Source: Bradyrhizobium sp. LMTR 3 (GTDB taxonomy: Bacteria > Pseudomonadota > Alphaproteobacteria > Rhizobiales > Xanthobacteraceae). From it: 64,000 nt of DNA. The translations under genes and the position numbers were made by a program. This document shows, one piece after another, positions 8,174 to 15,251 of the stretch. The notes under the pieces were generated by a model, which was not told the DNA's origin, ran no database searches, and saw nothing but the letters and a program-made list of their open reading frames with translations. Position 1 is the first letter of the stretch. Each line of letters starts with the position of its first letter. The stretch is from positions 1-64,000 of the forward strand of contig NZ_MAXC01000002.1 in NCBI RefSeq assembly GCF_001693485.1, in the 5' to 3' direction.

Positions 8174-9075
8174 CACGCGCCTCCCTGCTTGGCGGGGCGC
8201 TCGGCCCCGGCATTGGTCATGACGGTGTAGAACACCCAGCACACGATCAGGATGATCAAATTGTAGACGAGCGAGAGAGCGGCGGCCTTGCCGAGGTCGA
8301 ATTGACCGAGCGCGATCTTGACCAATTCGATCGAAACGAAGGTGGTCGAGTTGCCCGGACCGCCGCCGGTCACGACGAACGGCTCGGTGTAGATCATAAA
8401 ACTGTCCATGAAGCGCAGCAGCACGGCGATCAGCAGCACGCGGTTCATCTTCGGCAATTGGATCGCCTTGAACACCGCCCAGCGCGAGGCGCCATCGATC
8501 TGAGCCGCCTGGTAATACGCGTCCGGGATCGACTTCAGCCCGGCATAGCACAGCAGGGCCACGAGGCTGGTCCAGTGCCACACGTCCATCACGATGACGG
8601 TCGCCCAGGCATCGAACTCGTTGGAGACGTAATTATAGTCGAAGCCCAGGCTGTTGAGCGTATAGCCGAGCAGGCCGATATCGGGCCGGCCGAAAATCTG
8701 CCAGATCGTGCCGACCACGTTCCACGGAATGAGCAGCGGCAAAGCGAGGATCACAAGGCATACGGCAACCGTCCAGCCCTCGCGCGGCATCGACAGCGCC
8801 ACCACGATGCCGAGCGGCACCTCGATCGCAAGTATGATGGCCGAGAACAACAGATTGCGGCCGAGCGAGGCCAGAAAGCGTCCGCCGAGATCGGTCGAGG
8901 GATCGAGCAACTCCTTGAACCAGCCGACGCCGTTCCAGAAGAACTGGTTGTTGCCGAACGTGTCCTGCATCGAATAGTTCACGACCGTCATCAGCGGCAG
9001 AATCGCGGAGAACGCGACCACCGCGAATACCGGCAGCACCAGGAACCAGGCTTTCTGGTTGACGATCTTGTCCAT
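8173..9075 (-). CDS. glpP: Glycerol ABC transporter permease GlpP
   Basis: MalF/UgpA-type permease of 300 residues and six membrane segments. The first is at ~9-30 (WFLVLPVFAVVAFSAILPLM). The EAA loop is at SIPDAYYQAAQIDGASRWAVF followed by KAIQLPKMNRVLL, and the tail PFVVTGGGPGNSTTFVSIELV is typical of sugar and polyol permeases. It overlaps glpT upstream (TGATG at 9073-9077) and glpQ downstream in the same way. With GlpQ it should form the heterodimeric channel served by GlpS and GlpT. Confidence 0.92.
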   Translation of the reverse strand: MDKIVNQKAWFLVLPVFAVVAFSAILPLMTVVNYSMQDTFGNNQFFWNGVGWFKELLDPSTDLGGRFLASLGRNLLFSAIILAIEVPLGIVVALSMPREGWTVAVCLVILALPLLIPWNVVGTIWQIFGRPDIGLLGYTLNSLGFDYNYVSNEFDAWATVIVMDVWHWTSLVALLCYAGLKSIPDAYYQAAQIDGASRWAVFKAIQLPKMNRVLLIAVLLRFMDSFMIYTEPFVVTGGGPGNSTTFVSIELVKIALGQFDLGKAAALSLVYNLIILIVCWVFYTVMTNAGAERPAKQGGA

Positions 9076-10160
9076 CAGGCAACCCCCTCGACCAGACGGC
9101 TGTCGGCATAGACGTGAACATGCGCGGGATCGAACACCAGCCCGACCATGTTGTCGGGCACGGAGAATCCGGGCGGCACGCGCGCGGCAAACTTGGCGTC
9201 GCCGATGCGAACGCGAGCGAAACGGGCGCGACCAAGATCGTCGATCCGTTCGATCGTGGCCGATAACAGGCCCGACGCGGGAGCGGCGATATTGACGAAT
9301 TCCGGGCGCACGCCGACCTCGATCTTCGCACCCGCCGGCAGCACGCCGTAATTTCGATGGAGGCCGATGATGTGGCCGTCAATCTGGGCCTCATGCCCGC
9401 GCACGACAGCCGGCACGATGTTCATGCCGGGCGAGCCGATGAAGTAACCCACGAATGTATGCGCGGGCTTGTCAAACAGTTCGGCCGGCGTGCCGCTCTG
9501 CACCACGCGGCCGTCATGCATGACCACCACCGTATCGGCAAAAGTCAGCGCCTCGGTCTGGTCATGGGTGACGTAGATCATCGTGAGATCGAGCTCGCGA
9601 TGCAGCGCCTTCAACTTCGAGCGCAACTGCCACTTCAATTCAGGATCGATCACCGTCAGCGGCTCGTCGAATAGTACGGCGGCAACGTCGGAACGGACGA
9701 GGCCGCGGCCGAGCGAAATCTTCTGCTTGGCGTCCGCGGTCAGGCGCGTCGCCTTGCGGTCGAGATAGAACGTCAGATCCAGGAGATCGGCGATCTGCCT
9801 CACCCGCGCCTCGACCTCGGCCTTCGGCACGCCGCGGTTCTGCAGTGGGAATGCGAGGTTCTGCCCGACCGTCATCGTGTCGTAGATCACCGGAAACTGG
9901 AACACCTGCGCGATGTTGCGCTTCTGGGTTGACAGCGGCGTGATATCGGCGCCGTCGAACAGGATTTTTCCGCGCGACGGCGTGACGATGCCGGAGATCA
10001 GGTTGAGCAGCGTGGTCTTGCCGCAGCCGGAGGGGCCGAGCAGCGCGTAGGCCCCGCCCTGCCGCCAGGTCATGGTCACCGGCTTCAGCGCAAAGGATTC
10101 GGGCGCAGCGTCATTGCCGCCGTAGGAATGCGCGAGATCGACGAGGTCAATGCGTGCCAT
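9075..10160 (-). CDS. glpT: Glycerol ABC transporter ATPase GlpT, with degenerate signature motif
   Basis: Polyol-type ABC ATPase of 361 residues with a C-terminal MalK-like regulatory domain (about 235-361). Walker A is canonical (GPSGCGKTT, 42-50), the Q-loop is VFQFP, Walker B ends VLFDEP (E166) and the H-loop is intact (YVTHDQ, H199). The family signature LSGGQ, however, is replaced by TADAKQK at 141-147, before ISLGRGL. It can therefore bind and hydrolyse ATP in its own Walker A but offers a poor signature to its partner. It is coupled to glpP and lies 12 nt after glpS. The symbol denotes the rhizobial ABC subunit, not the E. coli GlpT antiporter. Confidence 0.92.
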   Translation of the reverse strand: MARIDLVDLAHSYGGNDAAPESFALKPVTMTWRQGGAYALLGPSGCGKTTLLNLISGIVTPSRGKILFDGADITPLSTQKRNIAQVFQFPVIYDTMTVGQNLAFPLQNRGVPKAEVEARVRQIADLLDLTFYLDRKATRLTADAKQKISLGRGLVRSDVAAVLFDEPLTVIDPELKWQLRSKLKALHRELDLTMIYVTHDQTEALTFADTVVVMHDGRVVQSGTPAELFDKPAHTFVGYFIGSPGMNIVPAVVRGHEAQIDGHIIGLHRNYGVLPAGAKIEVGVRPEFVNIAAPASGLLSATIERIDDLGRARFARVRIGDAKFAARVPPGFSVPDNMVGLVFDPAHVHVYADSRLVEGVA

Positions 10161-10172
10161 ATCGCATCTCCC

Positions 10173-11312
10173 TCACATGCTCTTGGCTTTTGATGCGTTT
10201 TCGGCATGCGAAACGCTAGGCATTTCGCTTGAAAACGCGATGGCTGGCGCTGCGACCAGGCGATCGGCGGCGTCGAACACGAAGACATTGTTGGGATCGA
10301 GCACGGCATCGAGCGTCTGGCCGGGCTCATATTCATGCACGCCCGGCAGCACCGCAACCCAGTTGGAGGCGTCGCGGTTGAGATGCACGAAACTTTCCGA
10401 GCCGGTGATCTCGGTCACGGTGACGGTGGCGTGAAACGCGTGGCGGCCGGCGATGCCGTTCGCCACTTCGAGCTGGTGGGCGCGGAAACCGACGCGATAG
10501 GGGCCGTCGGAAAGCTGCGCATAGAGCCCGGTGGCCGGCGCCTTGACGCCGCCGGCATAGGCGACCTGCCCGTTCTTCTTCTCGATGCCGACGATGTTGA
10601 GCGGCGGATCTGAGAATACCTGCGCGACGCGCAGCGTATCGGGACGGCGATAGACTTGCGATGTATTGCCGGCCTGAAGCACCTGGCCTTCCCACATGCA
10701 CACCGTGTTGCCGCCGAGCAGCAGCGCCTCCGAGGGCTCAGTCGTGGCATAGACGAAGATCGCACCGGACGCCTCGAAGATGCGCGGCAGTTCGGTGCGC
10801 AGCTCCTCGCGGAGCTTGTAATCAAGATTGGCGAGTGGCTCATCGAGCAGCACGAGGTCGGCGCCCTTGACCAGCGCACGCGCGATCGCGGTGCGCTGCT
10901 GCTGGCCGCCGGAAAGCTGCAGCGGCGTGCGCTTCAGATAGGGCTCGAGCCGCAAGAGCTTCGCGGCTTCCTGCACGCGGTGGTCGATCTCCTCGCGCGG
11001 CCGGCCCTGCACCCGCAAGGGCGAGGCGATGTTCTCGTACACCGTCAGTGAGGGATAGTTGATGAACTGCTGATAGACCATCGCAACCGAGCGCTGCCGC
11101 ACGTCGGCGCCGGTAACGTCGTTGCCGTCGACCAGCACGCGACCGGTTGACGGCTTGTCGAGACCGGCGAGCAGCCGCATGATCGAGGTCTTGCCCGACA
11201 ACGTCGGCCCGAGCAGCACGCTCAGCGTGCCGCGCTCCAGCGTCAGCGACACGTCGCGAATGGTCGCCATGCCATCCACGGTTCGCGTGACGTGTTCGAG
11301 CGTGACGCTCAT
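10173..11312 (-). CDS. glpS: Glycerol ABC transporter ATPase GlpS, with degenerate Walker A and H-loop
   Basis: Second ABC ATPase of the importer, 379 residues, with a C-terminal regulatory domain from ~240. The signature is perfect (LSGGQQQR, 133-140) and Walker B normal (LVLLDEP, E158). Walker A is atypical (GPTLSGKTS, 35-43), and the H-loop His is replaced by Thr (YATTEPSEA, T191, against YVTHDQTEA in GlpT). This is the mirror image of the GlpT defects. The last ~22 residues (AIAFSSEMPSVSHAENASKA and beyond) are encoded by a dispersed palindromic repeat at 10190-10238. The ATG overlaps the glpD stop (ATGA, 11309-11312), so the two are coupled. Confidence 0.92.
   Translation of the reverse strand: MSVTLEHVTRTVDGMATIRDVSLTLERGTLSVLLGPTLSGKTSIMRLLAGLDKPSTGRVLVDGNDVTGADVRQRSVAMVYQQFINYPSLTVYENIASPLRVQGRPREEIDHRVQEAAKLLRLEPYLKRTPLQLSGGQQQRTAIARALVKGADLVLLDEPLANLDYKLREELRTELPRIFEASGAIFVYATTEPSEALLLGGNTVCMWEGQVLQAGNTSQVYRRPDTLRVAQVFSDPPLNIVGIEKKNGQVAYAGGVKAPATGLYAQLSDGPYRVGFRAHQLEVANGIAGRHAFHATVTVTEITGSESFVHLNRDASNWVAVLPGVHEYEPGQTLDAVLDPNNVFVFDAADRLVAAPAIAFSSEMPSVSHAENASKAKSM
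10190..10238. repeat. Dispersed repeat copy inside the 3' end of glpS
   Basis: These 49 nt align without gaps to 44270-44318 (about 39 of 49 identical by hand). Both hold gcgttttc near one end and gaaaacgc at the other, a self-complementary layout. Here the element is in frame and encodes most of the C-terminal tail of GlpS. At 44270 it is intergenic. Confidence 0.75.
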
Positions 11313-12853
11313 GTCCGCCCTCCCGCTTCGCGCAAGGCACGTTCACCGGAGGCGCTGTTGGCCTTGATCCATTCGTCAAGCACGGCGACTTCATCGGCCG
11401 ACAGTTGCAAGCCGAGTTTAGACCTACGCCACACCACGTCTTCGGCGCTGCAAGCCCACTCGGTCGAAATCAGGTACCGGACCTCGCTTTCGGTCAAGGT
11501 AGCGCCAAACGCCTGGCCTAGATCGGCCAATGATTTCGCATTGCCGAGCAATTTTGTCGCACGCGTGCCATAGGCATGCGCGAGCCGGCCAGCATGCGCC
11601 GAGGTGAGGAACGGATACTTCCGCGTCAGTTCCGCCGTCAGCGCAGCGACTGCCGAAACATCCAGGTCGCCGCCGGGCAGCGGCGCCTTGCCGGTCCAGC
11701 CTTCTTTCGCTTTGTCGCTGCGCAAGTAGGGCGCGAGCCGCTCCAGCGCCTCTTCGGCGAGGCGCCTATAGGTCGTGATCTTGCCACCATAGATCGACAG
11801 CAGCGGCGCACCGCCGGGCGTATCGAGTTCGAACACGTAATCGCGGGTCGCGGCCCTGGCCTCGCTGGCGCCGTCATCATAGAGCGGGCGGACCCCGGAG
11901 TAGGTCCAGACCACGTCTGCGGGCAGCACCGGCTTTTTCAGGTACTCACTGGCGGAGGCGCAGAGATATTGAATCTCCTCGGGGCTGGCTTTCACCTTGG
12001 CCGGGTCGCCGTCGTAGTCGCGATCAGTGGTGCCGATCAGCGTAAAGTCGCCCTGGTAGGGGATGACGAAGATGATGCGGCCGTCGGCATTCTGGAACAT
12101 GTAGGCGCGGTCGTGCTCATATAGCTTGCGCACCACGATGTGTGAGCCCTGCACCAGCCGCACCTTTGCCCGCGCGTTGACGCCTGAGCCCGACGACAGC
12201 ACCTGCTCCACCCACGGACCGCCGGCATTGACCAGCGCGCGCGCCTGGATGGTGGTGCGCTCGCCGCTGACGGCCTTCTCGACGGTCACGTGCCAGATGC
12301 CGTCCACCTGCCTGATCTCGACCGCGCGCGAGCGGGTGTGAATTTCGGCGCCGCGATCGGCCGCATCCCGCGCCGTGAGCACGACCAGGCGCGCGTCATC
12401 GACGAAGCAGTCGGAATATTCGAAGCCTTTTCTGTAGCGGTTGGCGATCAAGGGTTTGCCCACCTCGTCATGGAGGAGATCGACCGAGCGCGTCGGCGGC
12501 AGGAGATGACGGCCGCCGATGTGGTCGTACAGGAACAACCCTAACCTGAGCAGCCAGGCCGGCCGCAAGCCAGCGTGGTGCGGCAAAACGAAACGCAAGG
12601 GACGGATGATGTGAGGCGCGATCTGCCAAAGGACTTCGCGCTCGATCAGCGCCTCGCGGACCAGGCGGAACTCGTAATATTCGAGATAGCGCAGCCCGCC
12701 GTGCACGAGTTTGGTCGACCAGGACGAGGTCCCGCTCGCCAAGTCATTCATTTCACAAAGGAAAACGGAATTGCCCCGGCCCGCCGCGTCGCGCGCGATG
12801 CCGCAGCCATTGATGCCGCCTCCGATAATGGCGAGGTCGAATATCCGATCCAA
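11309..12853 (-). CDS. glpD: Aerobic glycerol-3-phosphate dehydrogenase
   Basis: FAD enzyme at the inner membrane that oxidises sn-glycerol-3-phosphate to dihydroxyacetone phosphate and passes electrons to quinone. 514 residues, against 501 in E. coli. The Rossmann motif is at 10-16 (IIGGGINGCGIARDAAGRG), then SSWSTKLVHGGLRYLEYYEF, RLVQGSHIVV, the DAO core TLIGTTDRDYDGDP and VWTYSGVRPL, and a DAO_C helical domain from ~390. It leads the operon glpDSTPQUV, overlapping glpS by 4 nt. The upstream region holds repeated cgaaagc motifs that may bind GlpR. In related rhizobia glpR is next door; here it is 3 kb away. Confidence 0.96.
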   Translation of the reverse strand: MDRIFDLAIIGGGINGCGIARDAAGRGNSVFLCEMNDLASGTSSWSTKLVHGGLRYLEYYEFRLVREALIEREVLWQIAPHIIRPLRFVLPHHAGLRPAWLLRLGLFLYDHIGGRHLLPPTRSVDLLHDEVGKPLIANRYRKGFEYSDCFVDDARLVVLTARDAADRGAEIHTRSRAVEIRQVDGIWHVTVEKAVSGERTTIQARALVNAGGPWVEQVLSSGSGVNARAKVRLVQGSHIVVRKLYEHDRAYMFQNADGRIIFVIPYQGDFTLIGTTDRDYDGDPAKVKASPEEIQYLCASASEYLKKPVLPADVVWTYSGVRPLYDDGASEARAATRDYVFELDTPGGAPLLSIYGGKITTYRRLAEEALERLAPYLRSDKAKEGWTGKAPLPGGDLDVSAVAALTAELTRKYPFLTSAHAGRLAHAYGTRATKLLGNAKSLADLGQAFGATLTESEVRYLISTEWACSAEDVVWRRSKLGLQLSADEVAVLDEWIKANSASGERALREAGGRT

Positions 12854-12894
12854 TGAAACGCTTCCCCGGCGATCGCCTCTTCACTTCGGCGACT

Positions 12895-12946
12895 TTGCTT
12901 TCGGATGGGAGTTAATCACAAAGAAAAACGAAAGCAAGGCGAAAGC
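12895..12946. promoter_or_regulatory. Candidate GlpR operator region upstream of glpD
   Basis: ttgctttcg (12895-12903) and cgaaagcaa (12929-12937) form a perfect 9-bp inverted repeat with 25 nt between, and a third cgaaagc follows at 12940-12946. The block lies 42-93 nt before the glpD start. DeoR-family repressors of the GlpR type often bind repeated TTTCG-containing boxes; the link to this GlpR is inference. Confidence 0.5.
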
Positions 12947-13037
12947 GGGGAACCGGGTCTCCTACTTGAGGGTAAGTTCAGGTTTGGCCGCACAGGTCCG
13001 TACCACGGGCTCAGACCGCGGCGCATTGGTCTCGGTA

Positions 13038-13421
13038 TCAGCCCGCGGCCACGGCCTCGACTTCGAGAAGCCACGCCTCGTCGAAGATGCCAGCGATAAC
13101 CACCGTCAGCGCTGTTTCCCGTCCACCAAGTACCTCGTTTCGCACGGAGCGATTGAGAAGGGCGTAGCGCCGGTCGGCAAGGTAGGTCCGGTGCATGACC
13201 AGATTGTCGAGGGTCATGCCGGCTGACTTGAGCTGAGCCTCGACGTTTCGCCAGGCGAGCCTGCACTGCGCTTCAAAGCCCTCAGGGACGGTGCCGTCGA
13301 CGCCGAGCGGGATCTGGCCACTGATAAATACCAGACGGGTGTGACCGCTGACCTCTAGCGCCTGGCTGTAGCCCGTCGTCGGCACGGTTACTGTTTCGGC
13401 GTTGATGCGTCGGATGTGCAT
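13038..13421 (-). CDS. RidA family (YjgF/Rid) protein
   Basis: 127 residues, the usual size of this trimeric deaminase/enamine-hydrolase family. Visible: MHIRRINAETV, SGHTRLVFISGQIPLGVDG, the helix FEAQCRLAWRNVEAQLKSAG, TYLADRR, and a tail ending with a Glu-containing strand (LLEVEAVAAG). I do not see the exact R-x-S/C-R-x-x-V signature of true RidA (ALLNRSVRNEVLG occupies the position), so it may belong to a neighbouring Rid subgroup without imine deaminase activity. The start at 13421 has AGGAG 7 nt upstream. It diverges from the LysR-type gene across a 112-nt gap, a common LysR/target arrangement. Confidence 0.82.
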   Translation of the reverse strand: MHIRRINAETVTVPTTGYSQALEVSGHTRLVFISGQIPLGVDGTVPEGFEAQCRLAWRNVEAQLKSAGMTLDNLVMHRTYLADRRYALLNRSVRNEVLGGRETALTVVIAGIFDEAWLLEVEAVAAG

Positions 13422-13501
13422 TAGGTTCTCCTGCCCTCGAAACATCACCTCGTGCACCGCTGCACCCGTCGCGCACAAACCATTTTTCCTGGACAGTTGA
13501 G

Positions 13502-13514
13502 TTAGATTTTCTAA
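13502..13514. promoter_or_regulatory. LysR-type T-N11-A box
   Basis: ttaga (13502-13506) and tctaa (13510-13514) form a perfect inverted repeat with a 3-nt centre, fitting the T-N11-A consensus for LysR regulators. It is 19 nt before the LysR start and 80 nt before the divergent Rid gene, so it could control both. If the LysR protein is dead, the site may be orphaned. Confidence 0.5.
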
Positions 13515-13533
13515 TCTGCGCGCCTAACGCCCT

Positions 13534-14142
13534 ATGGATGGAATCCTGGTGAGCTACAGACTGCCTCCGCTCAACGGACTGCGAGCCTTCGAGGCTGCCG
13601 GCCGCCATCTCAGCTTCAAACTGGCTGCGCAGGAGCTTTCGGTAACGCCGGGCGCCGTCAGCCAGCAGATCAAGCATCTGGAGCAAATCCTGGGGGTTCC
13701 GCTGTTTCAGCGCATGCCGCGCGGCCTCACGCTCACCGGCCATGGCGAGGCCATGCTGCCCACCATCAGCGATGCGTTCGAGCGCATGTCGGCGGCTGCG
13801 GATGCTGTCGCGCGCACATTGCCGACAAAGGCGTTGCGGCTTGGTGTCTCTCCGAACTTGACGGAAGACCCGCATGGCCTGTTGGCGAAACTTGCGAACA
13901 CAGAACAGTCGCCGGACTATGTCCAGATAACCTCGACCGATGATGTCGCGAACCTGTTGAGTGGCGCGCTGGATGCGATTCTGCGTCCGGGACCGGGCCC
14001 TTACCCGGGAATGCATGCGGAGTTGCTGAATCTGCACCAGGCTTTCTCACCCCATGCGCAGGCTTCTCTTGTCGTTTGGCCTGGCCTCGCCAAGTGTCGG
14101 GAGTTCCTGAAAACGAGATCGCTGCTCGGCTCGCCCGGATAA
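13534..14142 (+). pseudogene. LysR-type regulator (GcvA-like), internally deleted
   Basis: The N-terminal DNA-binding domain is intact: LPPLNGLRAFEAAGRHLSFK, then the HTH AAQELSVTPGAVSQQIKHLE and FQRMPRGLTLTGHGEAML, as in the GcvA subgroup. The effector domain starts normally (KALRLGVSPNLTEDPHGLLA) but the protein stops at 202 residues, against about 300 for the family. The last part (HAQASLVVWPGLAKCREF) looks like the C-terminal end of a GcvA-like protein, so roughly 90 residues seem missing from the middle. Right after the stop lies a fragment of glpR. It may still make a DNA-binding fragment, but ligand sensing should be lost. A rearrangement scar is the likely cause. Confidence 0.7.
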
Positions 14143-14151
14143 TCGCGCTAC

Positions 14152-14216
14152 GGCTGAGATGGGCGATGCGCACCGGCGCGCTGCAGCGAAGTTTCGTGGA
14201 ATCCGCAACCACATGA
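14152..14216 (-). pseudogene. 65-bp fragment of a glpR-like gene
   Basis: This stretch matches about 16045-16110, inside the intact glpR, with about three substitutions and one single-base gap. Read on the minus strand it encodes VADSTKLRCSAPVRIAHLS, against VADSTKLRRSAPVRIAHLS in GlpR. It has no start, stop or flanking glpR sequence. It is in the same orientation as glpR and begins 10 nt after the truncated LysR gene: a leftover of a duplication or recombination event. Confidence 0.8.
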
Positions 14217-14257
14217 CAACGAAAACAAGACGAGGACCAATGACGGGATACTTTGGT

Positions 14258-15184
14258 CTACGCAGAACCTGATGCCCGTCGCGGCAATGGCCCGCCGCTC
14301 ACGACGTAAACGCCAGTCGAGATCAAGGCGATAGCGATCCAGTCCAGCATCGCAGGCCATTCGCCGAGAACCGGGATGGCCATCACCGCCGTCATGGCCG
14401 GACATAGTGCGGCGAAGGCGGCCCCGCTCGAGGCGCCGAGCAGGCTGACCGCACGCCCGTAAAAAACAAGTGAGGCAATCGCCGTCAGAACACCCTGCAC
14501 AAATGCCTGAAGAGCAACGTCGCCCAAAGATGCTCCTCCAAGCCCTGCTGCGCCTTCCACAAGAAAATAGACGGGTACATAGAGGATCAAGGCTCCGACT
14601 GCGGCGATGCCTGCCGCATGCAATCCATCAAGCCGCGCCCGCCGCATCGCAACCGTGTAGCAAGCCCAGGCAAACGCAGACGCGAGGAAGAGCGCGTGGC
14701 CCGTAGTCTGCTTCGGATCGATCGCGCCGGCCGTGCTCCAGCCGATGCCAAAGACGCCGATCATGATCAGCGCGAAGCCGATCTTTTTCGCATCCGTGAA
14801 TGCTTCATGCAGGAAGGCCGCGGCGAGAACAGCAACTGCCAGAGGCATTACGCCGGGAAACAGGGCACCAGCGTGGGCCGCAGGAGCGAACAGCAGGCCG
14901 GTATTGGCGAGAAGCACGGGGGCGCCACCGCCCAGCACGACCGCCGCCAATCCAATGAAGCCCAGCCGTCTGAGCGCGAGGCCCTTCTGCAGGACATAGG
15001 GCAGCAGGAGCAAGCCCGCGACGCCGAAACGAAGCGCCGCGATATCCCACGGCGTGAGGCTCGTCTGTAGCCCAAGCCGAGCCACGACAATCCAACCCGA
15101 CCAGATGCTGACGGCCGCAAGGCCGTAGAGAGCTCCGCGAACGTAATTCCCGGGAGCGTGCCGATCGGCGACCAAATCGGGCAT
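14258..15184 (-). CDS. EamA/DMT-family transporter
   Basis: Inner-membrane exporter of the drug/metabolite transporter superfamily: 308 residues, ten predicted membrane segments in two EamA halves (about 15-145 and 165-295). First-half marks are GLAAVSIWSGWIVVARLGLQ and LRFGVAGLLLLPYVL; second-half marks are ASAFAWACYTVAMRRARLDG and GASSGAAFAALCPAMTAVMA followed by GEW. The substrate cannot be told; amino acids and metabolite overflow are usual. It diverges from the CGNR regulator, with an imperfect inverted repeat between (taacct 15215-15220, aggtta 15237-15242). It is part of the block lying between glpR and glpD. Confidence 0.88.
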   Translation of the reverse strand: MPDLVADRHAPGNYVRGALYGLAAVSIWSGWIVVARLGLQTSLTPWDIAALRFGVAGLLLLPYVLQKGLALRRLGFIGLAAVVLGGGAPVLLANTGLLFAPAAHAGALFPGVMPLAVAVLAAAFLHEAFTDAKKIGFALIMIGVFGIGWSTAGAIDPKQTTGHALFLASAFAWACYTVAMRRARLDGLHAAGIAAVGALILYVPVYFLVEGAAGLGGASLGDVALQAFVQGVLTAIASLVFYGRAVSLLGASSGAAFAALCPAMTAVMAIPVLGEWPAMLDWIAIALISTGVYVVSGGPLPRRASGSA

Positions 15185-15214
15185 GATTCACTTCCGCCAA
15201 GGCCGTCGGAATGG

Positions 15215-15242
15215 TAACCTCTTTATCGGCTTTTAAAGGTTA
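15215..15242. promoter_or_regulatory. Imperfect inverted repeat between EamA and CGNR genes
   Basis: taacct and aggtta are the ends of a 28-nt imperfect palindrome with a t/a-rich interior. It sits in the 67-nt divergent promoter region and is a natural candidate site for the CGNR protein. The evidence is symmetry and position only. Confidence 0.35.
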
Positions 15243-15251
15243 TGACGGAAC

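Noticed and set aside
8302-9111. 269-codon plus-strand frame opposite glpP
   Set aside because: Shadow of glpP, His/Gln/Arg-rich, no ribosome site.
9075-10160. GlpT as the E. coli glycerol-3-phosphate antiporter
   Set aside because: The gene encodes an ABC ATPase (Walker A, Q-loop, H-loop). The symbol follows the rhizobial glpSTPQUV naming; there is no MFS antiporter in the window.
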